Shown: one piece after another, positions 21,844 to 34,639 of the stretch
Numbering within the stretch: position 1 is the stretch's first letter
Layout: the number at the start of each line of letters is the position of its first letter
Assembly (NCBI GenBank): GCA_021234155.1
Contig: JAJEKV010000041.1
Span: 2,776,860-2,840,859 of the forward strand
Origin: Isoetes taiwanensis
Taxonomy: Eukaryota; Streptophyta; Lycopodiopsida; Isoetales; Isoetaceae
Direction of reading: 5' to 3'
DNA length: 64,000 bases
Made by a program: the position numbers and the translations under genes
The notes under the pieces: model-generated
What the model saw: the letters and a program-made list of their open reading frames with translations, nothing else
Databases searched by the model: none
Told to the model about the DNA's origin: nothing

Positions 21844-24800
21844 ATGGAGTCCGTTTTCGACACTGCTTCTTCTGAATGGCGATTGATGCCCCGTTTTGAT
21901 GGCAAAGACTATCAGATGTGGAGGTGGAGACTCAAAATGATCCTGGAAGACAAGGATCTTTGGGAGATTACCTCAGCACCTCACATCGCTGATGTTCCCG
22001 CTGCAGCTGGCAACATTGAGATTGTTCTCAATGATGAGAACCATGTTCTTCTTGAAAAAGATCGTAAGGCTAGATTGGCAATTTGCACTAGCCTGGGCGA
22101 TACTCCTGCACGATTGGTCAAAGGGGCCATCAGTGCTCATGAGATGCTGGTGATTCTGGATAATCACTATGCTTCCAAGACAGCTGGAAACCATCTTGCT
22201 CTGCGCAAGGCTCTGTATGACCTCCATCTTTCTGAAGGAGGAGATGTCACAAGCCACATATGTCGCATGAAATCCATGCTCGATGATCTGGATGCAACTG
22301 GGGTCTTGATCACCAACGATAAAAAGGTCTGCCTACTCCTTAATAGCCTCCCTGCATCCTATGAAGGCCTCATCATCAATCTTGAAGGTCGCCTCTCTGA
22401 TTATTCTTTTGAGGCCACAATTGATCGTATACAAGCTGAAGCCTTGAGACAAGGGAAATCCAAGGCAGTTTCTGATTCTGTCATGATTGCTGATGCCAAG
22501 CCACCCCGTCGACCCAAGCTGGATCGAAGTACCATCACTTGTCATCGCTGTCAACGCACCGGGCACTTTGCAAAGGAATGCACTGCCCCAGCACCTGTTC
22601 CAAAGCGCCCTGCACCTGTGGAGCACAACAATATTGTACAAGAAGCTGATGGTATTCCTGAACACAATACTCTGGTCCAAGATCTCAGCGAATTACCTCC
22701 TCTTCTTGAAACTTCTCCTTCTGCCATTGAGTTTCTATTCTCTGTACAAGATTCTTCCATTCACAACCACGACCCTGCTTGGTATCTTGACTCTGCAGCA
22801 ACTTGCCATATGTCTCCATTCCGCCATCTCTTCCAGAATTATACATCTTTGGTTCCTGCTCGCCAAGTCCTTATGGGCAATAATAGTCTTCAACTTGGGA
22901 TTGCTACTGGCACTATAATTCTCCAGCTTCCTAGCGGCACTATAAAGGGAATTCGAGAGGTTCTTCACGTGCCAGGTCTGCACAAGCAACTCATTTCTGT
23001 AAGCAAATTGACCTCCAGTGGTTTTCAGGTCTCTTTTCAATCTGATCATTGCACCATCAGCGATTCCCATAACACTTTAGTCATCCGAGGCACACGAGTT
23101 GGAAATCTTTATCGCCTTTGTGTCCATCCCATCAATGATCATGCCTGTCTTGTGCAAACTCCATCGCCTAATTCTGCTTCAGATCTTTGGCACCTTCGCC
23201 TTGGCCATGCAACACACTCTTGGCTTCAGATTCTTGCCTCCAGAGGCCTCTTTCCATCCACACCTCAACCCAAGACTCCTTGCATTACATGTCTTCAAGC
23301 TAAATCCACACGCTCTCAATTCCCTCCATCCACCAGCCGTGCATCCAGACTCCTACAAATGGTTCACAGTGATTTATATGGGCCTTTTTCAGTGCCCACC
23401 TTTACTGGCTCTCGCTACATGCTCATATTCTTAGATGACCACAGCTGAAAACTCTTTCTTTACCTTTTATGCTCCAAAAGTGAGACCTTTTCTAAATTCA
23501 TGCACTTCCACACATCTGCACAGCGCATCACAGGCACCCAGCTTGTCACACTTCGCACCGATGGCGGGGGAGAATATATCTTTAAATCCTTTCATGAATA
23601 TTGTTCATTACATGGAATTACTCATGAGTTTACTGTTACAGCTACTTCAGAGTAGAATGGACGCGCGGAGAGAGCCAATCGGACTATTCTGGAAATGATT
23701 CGCAGTCTCTTATTCACCATGAATGTACCTCTTGCATTCTGGGGTGAAGCAGCAGTCACCGCCATTTATCTGATCAACCACCTTCCCCATCGTAGCCTCC
23801 AGCAACAAGTGCCAGAAGAGATTTGGTCTGGTCAGCCCATTACTCTTTCTCATCTCAAGGTTTTTGGCTGCCAAGCCTTTGTTCACCTTCCACATCCTTC
23901 CTCCAAACTAGCACCCAAAGCCATTCCTTGCATGTTTCTTGGCTACTCTTTGTCCAGCAAAGCCTATCGTCTGTATGATCTGGCTAAACACAAATTGATC
24001 ATAAGCTATCATGTGAAATTTCAAGAAAATGTTCCTTGCCATCATATTCCTCTCTCCCCTGATCTTGTCTTACTGGAATTTCTTGCTACGCCAACACCTG
24101 ATACATCTACTCCTCCTGCTCTCAATCCCGATTCATCAGTCTCTACTGCTCCCATTCCTGATACACCCCCTCCTACAACTTCCGATCCTGATTTACCCTC
24201 ATCTCCCATCATGGAGCCTCTTGCTATCCCACCTTCCCGTCCCCTTCGCACACGCCGAGCTCCCATTTGGGCTTCTGACTATTTCTTTCTCTCTGAAACA
24301 CTTCCCAGCGAACCTCTCTCTTATCATCAGGGAACCACAGGACCATTCAAGCACGAATGGCAACATGCCATGGAAGAAGAAATCGAATCTATCAAATCAG
24401 CTCAAACTTGGTCTCTGGTATCTCGCCCTGCTCATAGACCGGTTGTTTCATCCAAATGGGTCTACAAACTCAAGTACAACATCAATGGCTCAGTTGCTCG
24501 ATTCAAAGCCCGTCTGGTAGCCAGAGGTTTCAATCAAATCGAAGGCATTGACTTCGAGGAAACGTATGCACCAGTTGCCCGCATGGTTTCAATTCGCATT
24601 ATTCTTGCTCATGCTGCTCAGAATCACTATTTCATCCATCAAATGGACGTCCATAATGTCTTCCTCAATGGAGATTTACATGAAGAAGTATATCTGGAGC
24701 AGCCCCAAGGTTTTCAATCCTCTGACCCCTCTGAAGTTTGCAGATTACATAAGGCTCTTTACGGTCTACGCCAAGCCTCCAGGTCATGGTATACTCATCT

Positions 24801-25808
24801 GGATCAAACTCTGATCACTCTTGGTTTTTCTCGCAGTCATGCAGATCCCAGCGTTTACTACGAGCTCAAACCTTCCTTCCTCATTATTCTTTGCTATGTC
24901 GATGACCTGCTTCTTATTGCAGCTTCTTCCTCTGATCTTGACGCTGTTAAGACCCAACTGCAGGCATCCTTCCGCATGAAAGATCTCGGCAGCCTTCATT
25001 ACTTCCTTGGCCTTGAGGCCTTCTATGATCAAACCGCTGGGACACTCTACCTTCACCAATCCAAATACATATCTGACATCCTCGCCAAGGCCAATCTCAG
25101 CTCTTGTAATCCAGTATCCACTCCTCTTGAATTCGGCCTCTCTCTCATGCCAAATGATCCTCCATGCACACCTCAGTTTCAAACTCTAAAAGATCACTAC
25201 CGTACTCTTCTCGGCATGCTTAACTTCGTTGCCATCTCTACCAGACCAGATCTTGCCCTTCCCTTGTGCAAATTAAGTCAATTCTTCAATGATCCACGCA
25301 ATTCCCACTGTGCTTCCCTCAAACGTGTTCTCCGCTATCTCGTCGGGACTACATCTCATGGGATCTACTATCGTGCTGATAATTCTTCCTCCACCATTCA
25401 AGGCTACTGTGACACAGATTGGGCAGCTGATCACCATGACAGAAAGTCTGTCTCAGGATATGTTTTCACTCTTGCAGGCGGCGCTATCAGCTGGAGCAGC
25501 TCTAAACAAAGTTGTATTTCACTCTCCAGCACTGAAGCTGAATATGTGGCTATGTCTCATGCCACCAAAGAAGCCATCTGGCTCCAGCGACTTTGCATAG
25601 ACCTCCAACTACACTCCATGTTGACAATCAAGGGGCCATGGCTATTGCTCGCAATCCAGTACTCCATCGCCGCATCAAACATATTGACATTCAGTATCAC
25701 TTCGTCCGCAATCTTGTACAAGCTGGCACCATCACTCTACAATATTCTCCCACAGATGACAATCCAGCTGATGGCATGTCTGAATTCAGGATCCTCCCGT
25801 GTCACTGA
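21844..25808 (+). pseudogene. Copia 2 gag-pol with two stops and one frameshift
   Basis: One reading frame from ATG 21844. In order: gag (PRFDGKDYQMWRWRLKMIL at the start), zinc knuckle CHRCQRTGHFAKEC (about 22541-22582), protease YLDSAATCHM, GAG-pre-integrase WHLRLGHA with CITC, integrase (HSDLYGPF, LRTDGGGEY), reverse transcriptase (FEETYAPVARM, YVDDLLL near 24896), and RNase H (TDWAADHHDRKSVSGY, STEAEYVAM). Two in-frame stops, TGA at 23446 and TAG at 23653, lie inside integrase. A one-base shift near 25610 moves the RNase H tail (DNQGAMAIARNP) to another frame, ending at 25808. Both stops could be C-to-T changes from arginine and glutamine codons. It is non-autonomous as it stands. Confidence 0.9.
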
Positions 25809-25815
25809 GTGGGGG
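25807..25815 (+). other. Polypurine tract of Copia 2
   Basis: GAGTGGGGG immediately before the 3' LTR; primes plus-strand DNA synthesis in LTR retrotransposons. Confidence 0.85.
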
Positions 25816-26082
25816 TGTTGCAGATCCCAACAAGGATCACCATGATGTCACTGACAGGCAGAATCTCGGGTAGTTACACCACTTCTTGGGCTTATGAGAC
25901 ACAACAAACTTTCCTGTTTTAGTAGTAGCCGTTCACTATCTGTCATATATAAACAGATAGAGAACCGTAGTTCATCTCAAGCTTTCTTGCAAGTTTTCAT
26001 TGAGCGTCCGCGGTATTACCTTCCAGCAGACATTTGTTCTTGATCCTTCATCAATAGAGAATTGCATTCTTCTTGTTTCACA
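25816..26082 (+). repeat. 3' LTR of Copia 2
   Basis: 267 bp, six differences from the 5' LTR by eye, followed by the second GAAGT target copy at 26083-26087. Confidence 0.95.
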
Positions 26083-27868
26083 GAAGTTTGCTTAAGAGGA
26101 AAGGAGATAAATATATTTAGTGATGCTGGAAGGCTTCTGCGCCCATTGTTCATAATGGACAAAAATGAGCTTTGCATAACCAAGAAGCATCTTTTTGAGT
26201 TGAAAAGAATGAAATCTCAAGACGGGTTCGATTACTTAGTTAATGAAGGTGTTATCGAATTTGTTGGAGCTGAAGAGGAGTACAGAGCTTCAATAGCTGG
26301 GTCTTTTCAAGATTTGAGGGGACCTGGCTCGCATCATACTTCATATTACGCACATGGAACTGCATCCTGGCTCCCTTTTGGCAATTGGAGCATTTGTGAT
26401 TCCATTTGCCAACCATAACCAGAGCTCAAGAGTTATGCAGCAGTCACGCAAGCACTGTAGGCAGGCCATTGGATTTAACCGCTCCAATTTACTGGTCTGT
26501 TGTGCCACCACGTCACATGAGTTGTTATATATCCTCAAAGGCCACTTGTAAGAACCCGTGACAATCGCCTCGATAGGAAGGCGAACCGCACAATGGACAA
26601 AATCCAATAGTGGGTGTACTAAGTGATAATTGGCTATAACGAGGAGGATTCAATTATTCTCAACCAATCCTCATTAGACCGCGGAATGTTTAGATCCATG
26701 CTTTTCCATACACACAAGGGGACGAAACCCACTTTAGACCAACGTTTTGGCAAACCTAGTGAATCTGATGTTGGTGGGTATCGGAAGCGAGCCATTATGA
26801 CAAATTGGACAGCGATGGCCCGCCATATGTTGGGGCAACTCTTAGTTCTTCAGATGTGGTCATTGGAAAATTGTTCACCGCAGCAGGGAGCGTATGTTGG
26901 GAAGTGGATGCAAGCCGAAGTTGAAACACACCGAGAGAGGGAGAGTGGATCAAGTGGTTATTGCAACAAAGGATGATGCAGAAACGGTTGTCAAGGTGAG
27001 ACTGAGGGAGTGTCGGACTCCTCAAGTAGGGGACAAGTTTTCTAGTATGCATGGGCAAAAAGGTGTTGTAGGCATGTGTTTCCACCAACAGGATCTTCTA
27101 TTTACACAACAGGGCATTGTTCCTGACTTGATTATCAACCCCCATGCTTTTCCAACGAGGCAGACTTTGGGTCAGTTGATAGAATGCCTGGCTGGGAAGG
27201 TTGCTGCAATCTCTGGTCGGGAACAAGATGCCACCCCATTTTTTGAGAGATCTCTTCCTAGCTTTTCAGAGGAATTGCGCAAGTAAGCAACTTGCAACTT
27301 TCTTCTTTAACTTAGTTGTTGATTTATGTGCATATGCAAGCAATTTACTTGCCTTTTTTTCTTATGGCTTGCGAATTTTGGTGACAGGCGTGGATTTCAA
27401 CGGACAGGAATGGAGTGCATGTACAGCGGTCGAGTGGGAACAAGAATGAAAGTAGGTGGTGTTAATATAGGCGTGACGTTTTACCAGCGGCTGACTCACA
27501 TTGCCGAAGACAAAATGAAGTATCGGCGGACTGGGTCTGTCCATCCATTGACCAGGCAGCCAATAGTAGATAGAAAAAGGCATGGTGGGATAAGGTTTGG
27601 GGAAATGGAAAGAGATTGTATGATTGCCCATGGTGCCTCTGTAACACTGAAGGAACGACTCTTCTTATTGAGCGATCCATATGTGATGTACATCTGCACA
27701 AAATGTCACAGGACTGCCAGTGTGGAGCAAAACAAAATCCCCCGTTGTCGATTCTGCACATGTGGTTCCAACATTGTGCGTGTCAACATCCCATACGCAT
27801 GTAAACTGTTAAAGCAGGAACTAAACAGTATGGGAATGGAGCTCTTCTTCGATTGTGAGCCATGTTAA

Positions 27869-28854
27869 AAGCTCTTCTAGACATACTTTGGTTTTGATCA
27901 ATGCTCACGCATCTCATCTCGAGCTTCTTATCGTATTATTCTTCATTCTGGAACCTTTAATTAACTTAACAGTTTTGGTTTCTCTCTTGTAAGCTTTGGT
28001 TTCAAGTTAGTTACTCATTTTTGTACATATCATTTTAGATTTCTTGGAAATGTACTTATTTCGTATTGTTTGGCATGTGGGAGGAGGTTTTGTGTTGTAG
28101 CAGGCTGGTGAATGTGTTGTAGCTGTTAGTCGGCTAGCAGCAAGCACCCCCCTCAAAACAAACCTTCTTTCTCCTTGGCAAGGCAGGACGCTAGTAGTCC
28201 ATGCATCTAGTTGACTGTTTAAAAATTTAAGGTTCAAAAATCAGGGTGGGCCACAAATTTTCATATCCATCCATACCATTACTCTTTTCTGCTCCTTTTC
28301 TGAAATTTTGTATACTCTCCTTTGTACCAACCGGGAAGCATTTGTAGGTTGTGTGGAAGGCACATTCTTAGAGTGGGGTGTGTGTGTGTTTGTTTCATTA
28401 GTAGAATAATGATATGAAGGAACAATGTAAGGTTTAACGGATAAATACAATAGATGGATGAAGGTGGTTATAGCAGCAAGTTCTTTGAACATTTGTTGGA
28501 TAATAATAGCAGCAATATTGCCTAGTAAACCTAAGGACAAAATACTAGAATTTTAGGGCAAAAAGATTTGTTGGAAGCAACTTGTAATACAAGTACCATT
28601 AGTAGTGATGCATGAGAATATGCCAGCATTGGATATGGACCTCACGATCGTATGCATCAGTACATCAAGGTATGAAACAACACCATGCCTAACTGTTGGT
28701 ATTAGGGATAGTTCCCCGAGAGCCTATAAATACCACAGGGACGAAGGATTTATCTACCAGAATTAGAAATAGAAAGCCGTTGCCTACAATTAAGACCCAT
28801 GTCTCAAACATGGCATGAGAGAAAGGTGATTTGAATCAAGCCATCCGAAAGAGG
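27869..28854 (+). other. Flank of pseudogene copy 2 up to the DNA transposon
   Basis: Direct counterpart of 13516-14466, including the TATA segment. The small frame after the TATA box is broken here (ATGGCATGA at 28811). It ends at the AGG target site of the CACTA-like element. Confidence 0.8.
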
Positions 28855-28880
28855 CACAACAAGAAAATGGTCATTTAGCG
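28855..28880 (+). repeat. Left terminal inverted repeat
   Basis: 26-bp terminus beginning CACAACAAGAAAATGG and ending TTTAGCG. It differs from the right terminus at three positions. Confidence 0.9.
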
Positions 28881-29091
28881 ACGTCTATAGCGACGCCGAA
28901 GCGACGCCCCGACGGCGTCGACGTGACGCCGCGACAGACGCGTCATTGCAGACATCGCCGCGATGCGACGCAGGCCGCGATGCGACGCCGGCAAGTCAGC
29001 GTCGCCGACGTCAGCAGAGGGCGGACTTCGACGTGACTCAGACGTCGCTCAGACGTCGCATGCGACGTGATGTCGCGTGCGACGTGGTGTA
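28876..29091 (+). repeat. Left subterminal GCGACG-rich region
   Basis: Many copies of GCGACGCC, GCGATGCGACGC and ACGTCGC in both orientations, in contrast to the AT-rich surroundings. Such arrays bind the transposon-encoded DNA-binding protein in CACTA elements; that role is inferred here. It ends in an A-rich stretch (about 29093-29150). Confidence 0.7.
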
Positions 29092-29159
29092 CGAAAAAAA
29101 ATTAAAAAAAATTAAAAAAAAAATTAAAAAAAAAAAAAAGAGAAAGAATTTTAATAGTT

Positions 29160-29831
29160 AGTTACAATATCATATACAAGAGGCAAGAGGCGAGTAGTGG
29201 CTATCTTTACGTGTTCTCTGTTAGGGGAAAACCCGTATAGCCAATTCTATAACAATACGACCAATATTAGACAATGACATTGAAAGTTAACGTGAACTAA
29301 GAGTTTATAGCACTTACGAATCTATGTAAAAAGCCTTTTCAGCCGCCAGAACCCAAGTGAGACTAATTCGCTTGTTTGAAGTTGCCTTGGCAAATCCTGG
29401 TGAGGCGATGTTTTTCTTGGAATCCTTTGCACGCTCGAAAGTGATCTGATTGCAAGGAATACAACATGACAAGTTAAATGTCTTATTTCGAATTGAACGA
29501 ATGGCAACAAATAACAAATACCTTGATATCTTCCTTATGGACAGATTAAGTGGGGGTAAAAGCACGCTGTGGTGTTCCAATTCGGCTGTCCCCCCTGTCC
29601 CCCCAAAATGTGGCGTTGCATCCACCACTTTTGTGGTATGAAAGTATAATTATGGCACCGCTCAGCTGCCGGTATTTAAGAATAGAGTCCCGCTCAGCTG
29701 TGGGGAAAATTCTAATTTCAAAAACTAAAATTCAAATTCAAATTCCTATTCTTTGGCCCCTTCCGATTCTTTTGCTGCGCCCCGTTCTTTGGCTCCCTCC
29801 CCGCTGCGACCTCCAATCCATTGTGGATATG
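29160..29831. other. Leader region of the plus-strand transposon gene
   Basis: No confident coding sequence. The segment GGGTAAAAGCACG at about 29553-29567 and CCACCACTTTTGTGGTA near 29622 recur in inverted orientation at about 39120-39205, upstream of the minus-strand gene. They may be shared promoter elements. Confidence 0.4.
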
Positions 29832-32800
29832 GATGTTAATGAGGTAATCTGTACACAAACCGGCATTTCGCATGTGAGAAAAACGAAGAAGAACCAAGGA
29901 ACAAGAAATGTTGAAGAAAAGACGCCAGAGGAAAAGAAGAAGAGAAGAAAAATTAGAGCTTGCAGAATTGGCAGAAGGATCCGGTTCATCAAGAAGTGCA
30001 AGCAGTAAACGCCGTATTGTCCTTAGTTTGCTAACGTCTTTCCATAAACAGACCAAAAGAATGGAGGATGGCACGAAGAAAGAAATTTTACTTGATTTTT
30101 TGAGGGATAAAACATTGAAAAAATTCATAGGTGAAGAATTAAAGGATTTGGAAGCCAAGAGCATCGTTATCGAGCCTCGGGACTCCATGCGGTGATCAAA
30201 CTCTCTACCAAGAATGACGACCGCCTAGCACCAAGAATAGCTGCCTTTGTAATGTTCAGACCACGCGCGCGATTCTGAAACAAGTGACAAAATCAGCCAG
30301 CGAGATCTTGGAAAGGTATTAGGTGTTCACCCAAGAAACCTGCAAAAGGCAAAGAAAAAGAGGGAAGAGATCGATTACAATGGTGGGAAATGGGTTTCTT
30401 ACAAGAGGGCTAAAAGATTCGATGCAATTTCAGATGAACATATAGAAAAGATTCAAAAATTTTGGATTGAAAACACCAGAGTGTCTCCTAACACAAAGGA
30501 TGTTAGAACTAGAAGATTGAGAGAAATGTAAGAGAAGAACATGCTGCCCACTATCTGGAGGAATCACAGTGTTAGTTTATTTCGTTAATCATGTTTTCTT
30601 AGTTATGGTGCTTAGTATGGTGGTGCATGTGGTGGTTATTGTGTTGTACGCTGATTGTGGTGTATCTTGATGCAAAGATGTGAATTGTGTGTAGCTATAA
30701 CTAACTGATCCTGAGATACAAATTTTTGTTGAATAAAGACAACTGTTGGAAAGTATGATATATTAAAAAAAGGATCTTACAAAATTTGGCTTTACAAAAT
30801 TTGGCTTTCCATTGAAAGCTCTGTACCCGAGAACTAAATTTACATGTATGATTTCCTAAGCAACAGGAAATCTTTGGTATGATCGGGCTCGAGAACCGGT
30901 GCATCCAAAATTATTGTTTTCTCGCACTAAAGCATCTAAGCTTTCTACAATCATCCTGAATTTAACAGATGAGGTTTGCCGCTGCTTCCCCGCATCCCCC
31001 GGTGGTAAGCACGCACTCGCCAAGAAACCGATGTTGCAGAGTCGAGCGGACAAGTGACAGAGAACAAATATACCAAATGCCCTTTGCAAAGCAAAGATGT
31101 AACATAAGCTCATGAACTCGTCTAAGAACTCTCTTCCCCGTCAACTGACTCCAAGCATAGCCATTGAAGGCCCAAAGATCCAGCCTGTTGTATGCCTTTA
31201 GGTTTGATTCGAATCAAAGAAAGAAGGTGGATTTAGGCATATCCACCTTCAGAGATTTATCACGAGCCCCGTTTAACATGTGCCGAATGCCCTCCTCGCC
31301 ACCCTACAATAGTCAGAGGAGTGATCTCAACATCCCTCCTACCATGTTGTCGAATGAACTTCTTCGATTTGGCTTAATTGGGAATGAAACGCCAAAAATC
31401 GACGTAGGGAACAGGATTTAGGACCCGATCCTTTTCTAATGATTAGAAGAGGAATGTAATTATTATCGTGGTGTACTAATTTCAGAAGTGTTTATGAGAG
31501 CAAAGCTAGGCAGATTTTTATGTCATACCTAAATAGGATAAAAGTGATGTGTGGTGTCGATGATGGTGTGGTGTGGTGTGGTGTGGTGTGATGTGGTTTG
31601 TGGTGTGGTGTGGTGTGGGTTTGTTATGTCCATGGTGTCATGTGGGTGTGTGCATGTTAATGTATGATCCGGAGAATCTCCCCCTCACCCCACCACACCC
31701 CATCTATCCCACCACCATAGACTACCACCACATCTTTTTGCACCACCACATTACCACCACATGCACACACATCCCACCACATCCCACGCCACACCCCTCC
31801 ACCACCACCACCACACTCCACCACCACCACATCATACCACAATCCACAACACCACACCACACCACCACCACTACACACCCCCCACCACACTCCACCACCA
31901 CCACACTCCACCACACACTACCACGACCACCACACCCCACCACCACACTCCACCACACCACATCATAGCACCACACACCACTACACACACCACCACCACC
32001 ACACACCACACCCCACTCCACCACCACCACCCCCACCACCACCCCCCCACCACCACACCACACTCCACCACCACCCCCACCACCACCCACCCCCACCACC
32101 ACCACCACCACCACCACCACCACCCCCCACCACCACAATCCACCACCACCACTCCACCACCACCACACTCCACCACCACATGGTGTCGTGGTGAATGGTA
32201 TGGTGTGTGGTGGGGTGAGGTGTGGTGTGTGGTAATGTACACAACACTATTAAGGTGCTCGTTCTGGTGAATATGATGAGTGTGGGGCATGGTATGGTGC
32301 ATGGTTTGGTGTGGTATACACATCCTAACAGTTTAGTGTTCATTTCATGCAGATGCTATTGTTCAAGAGGTTTCTGGACCAACATTCAGAAATTAAGATT
32401 CGTCTTCGAGCTTTTGAGAAGCTAAAACCCTGGTTTGTTGTGAAATTGAAGGACTTCAATAGTTGCTGTTGCATTCAAAGACGTGAGGATGCAAATGCTA
32501 GTGGATGGACTCAATGGGATGAGAACCAAACATCCTAAGAATTGCACTTGCACCGCGATGTTTGTAGATCACATGAACTTGGTCAATGCAGGCACACCAG
32601 CATAAAATTGCAAGTACAGAAGCTTGTGGAGATCTATATTGTGTCCAAAGAGTGAATTAGATGAGTTTCACAAGAAGGCGTGCATCCTTGGAAATTGTGA
32701 GTTGTGTGGAATCAAGAAGTTTCAGACCTATCCCATGGAAGGAAGTGGCGTGAGGGAAAGTGAAATGGGAGTACATTGACTATGAAAAGACAACGCCTCG

Positions 32801-34178
32801 AAGTTCTGGTAGGAGACCTGACTCATTAGTACAATGAGACGTAACCCAAGGAGCTTCGGATAAACCGAAGAGCGCCTAAAAATCTTTCCACCGCGATAAT
32901 TTCAGGTACCAATGGCGTGCAAAAAACAGTTTAAGGAGCTTTCGGAGAATCTCCCAGCAGATGCATGTCTCTCGGCAGTGGATTTTGCAGAGAACTATAC
33001 ATTCAAGGAACAAGAGGAGGTGCAGTCGATGCGCTGGGTCAATAACCAGATTACCATTTTGGTTCAAATAACATATCAAAGGGTGACTCAAAGTGGGCGA
33101 TGAGATTATCAAGGAAACACATTACTATGTATCGATGATAGGGAACACGATACTTTGTTCAGGCAACACCGCTTCATGAAGCACCACAAATATCCGGAGC
33201 AGAAAGGAAGGGTTCCAAAGAGACATTATGTGTTTTTCGATGGTGCAAAGATCTCAATTCAAGGCTTCTAGACCATTTTACTTTGTGGCTAGGTACACAA
33301 ACGCATAATCGATGTCTATATGATGTGGAATTTTTTTGGTTCTAACCACGGGAAAGGTGAACACGATGGCAAAGCCTGCTTGAGTTGAAGAGATGGTTAA
33401 GACAACCGCAATTAAAATACAGCAAAGATAAAATTGGGTAATGCTCATGAAGTGGTAGAAGTTGCCAAGAGATGTTTACTTGTGGAACATCCGAGTGGAT
33501 GAACACATCTCGAAACCAAAGAAGAGGAAGAATATAAAAAGGTTCTTTTGGGAAGTCAAGGTGGAGGATATAGATAGAAAGAAAGCATGGGGTGCGAAAG
33601 GATTTTGGACACTAGGCGCATCCATTGTGTACATGCATTCAATCCTCGAATCTCCATTGCAGCTTGCACACGAGGGAACTTTCATGCTTCCGCAGCCACG
33701 CTTGATGGCATGTGGGACAGTTGTGTGAACAAGCACTACGCTGATGATTGGAAACTTCAAGTTATTGTACCATCCTCCAATGTGCATGCCGACATTGAGG
33801 ACCGTAAATCCAAAGAAGTCCTTGTTCTCCTCCAATCCCACGATGTTAGCAGAGGCACTTAGAGTTGGTGATAATTTTTCTTCGTTGTTGTTCAAAGGGA
33901 ATGATGAGGGTTCTGAATTTTGGATTTCGGATGTGCACAAAACCAAAATGGATAGTGGAGAAAGACTTCCAACTCAATGGAACATGGTACCTCCGGGTGA
34001 TAGTGTCATAGAAGGTATGTATTACAAGAAGGGCGCAAGATCAGCCGGCACGCCTATGATCTTTGCAAAGAAAGACGCCTTTAGGCATAGTATTCACAAA
34101 CACAGATCGCAGGTAATCAGACTTCACATGCCACCAACTAAACGCCAAAACAGATCAGATATAGGTCGGATCCTTTAG
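29832..34178 (+). pseudogene. Decayed DDE-like transposase candidate of the CACTA-like element
   Basis: Plus-strand gene remnant read across frameshifts and at least one intron. The N-terminal part is basic and coiled (29908-30192). A helix-turn-helix-like stretch follows at about 30300-30580 (RDLGKVLGVHPRNLQ, FWIENTRVSPNTKDVR, EEHAAHYLEES). After a repeat-filled intron come RAFEKLKPWFVVKLK (32404-32448), LCPKSELDEFHKK with GNCELCG (32640-32700), VDFAENYTF (32978-33004), FFDGA (33237-33248) with QFKASRPFYFVARYTN, and WNFFGSNHGKGEHDG (about 33326-33369). The C-terminal part ends at 34178. The acidic residues of VDFAENY, FDGA and GEHDG could form a D-D-E triad; this is inference. I recall the family only as recurrent uncharacterised repeats and cannot name it. 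Stops and shifts make this copy inactive. Confidence 0.65.
31560..32260 (+). repeat. (CCA)n microsatellite block flanked by GTGTG repeats
   Basis: About 700 bp. GTGTG-rich DNA first, then a long CCA/CCACA array, then GTGG-rich DNA again, so the block is also an imperfect hairpin. It lies between HYLEES and FKRFLDQH of the transposase, so I place it in an intron. Long His/Pro/Thr or Val/Gly/Trp frames across it are repeat artefacts. Confidence 0.85.
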
Positions 34179-34639
34179 ATGAGGAGAAAATTTTACTGAA
34201 TTTACCCAAGTTCTTTTCGATGATGATGAAATGTAAAACCATTCTCAGAAGTTTTTAACTCATGTGAAGTTTTGTGCTTCAGCTGTGAAAATGAGTTTGT
34301 TTTGATTTCTTTTGAAGATTTGAATTCTTCTGAAACACTTGATTCCTTTGTTTGTGAGATGAATTGAATATGAATTTTCATTGAAATGAATCGAGGTTAC
34401 AATAACAATTATGTACATAAGAAAGATATACAGTGATTTAAGTACGAGGCGACTCATGCACCTACATACTTCCCAATACATATGTTCCTCCTGGCCCAGC
34501 TTTTGTTGCTTCTAATCTTAAAACTTCAAGCATGAACACTCTAACATCAACTAGATCCTGGTCTGAAATGTCCACAGCCTGCAGTTAACCACACTTTGTC
34601 AATAACAGAGTTTGGTTTGTCTGCTGCATTTAAGTTGAC

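Larger units (their letters stand above)
21448..26082 (+). mobile_element. Copia LTR retrotransposon 2, nearly intact
   Basis: A 4,635-bp Ty1/Copia element in sense orientation in the fifth coding exon of the pseudogene. It has two 267-bp LTRs (TG...CA), a 5-bp target duplication GAAGT, a polypurine tract and one long gag-pol frame. By eye the two LTRs differ at 6 of 267 positions (about 2%), so the insertion is fairly recent and younger than Copia 1. The gag (UBN2-type) and overall layout resemble the Tork/Tnt1 group; this clade call is an inference. Confidence 0.95.
19781..27868 (+). pseudogene. 5'-truncated NRPD2/NRPE2 pseudogene (copy 2)
   Basis: Duplicate of the 3' two thirds of the polymerase gene. 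Recognisable exons are 19781-19902 (starts mid-exon), 21082-21367, 21440-21447 continuing after a Copia insertion at 26088-26582, 26583-27282, and 27388-27868. The N-terminal 470 or so codons are missing. Frameshifts include an extra base near 26346 (TCATATTACGC against TCATATACGC) and several indels at 26530-26960. The last exon is still open, with a stop at 27866-27868. The intron that carries Copia 1 in copy 1 is absent. No promoter or start is present, so a functional subunit is very unlikely, though transcripts could arise from the Copia LTR. Confidence 0.9.

Noticed and set aside
31573-32343. Long open frames rich in His/Pro/Thr or Val/Gly/Trp
   Set aside because: They are translations of the CCA/TGG microsatellite in different frames and on both strands, with no domain and no codon signal.
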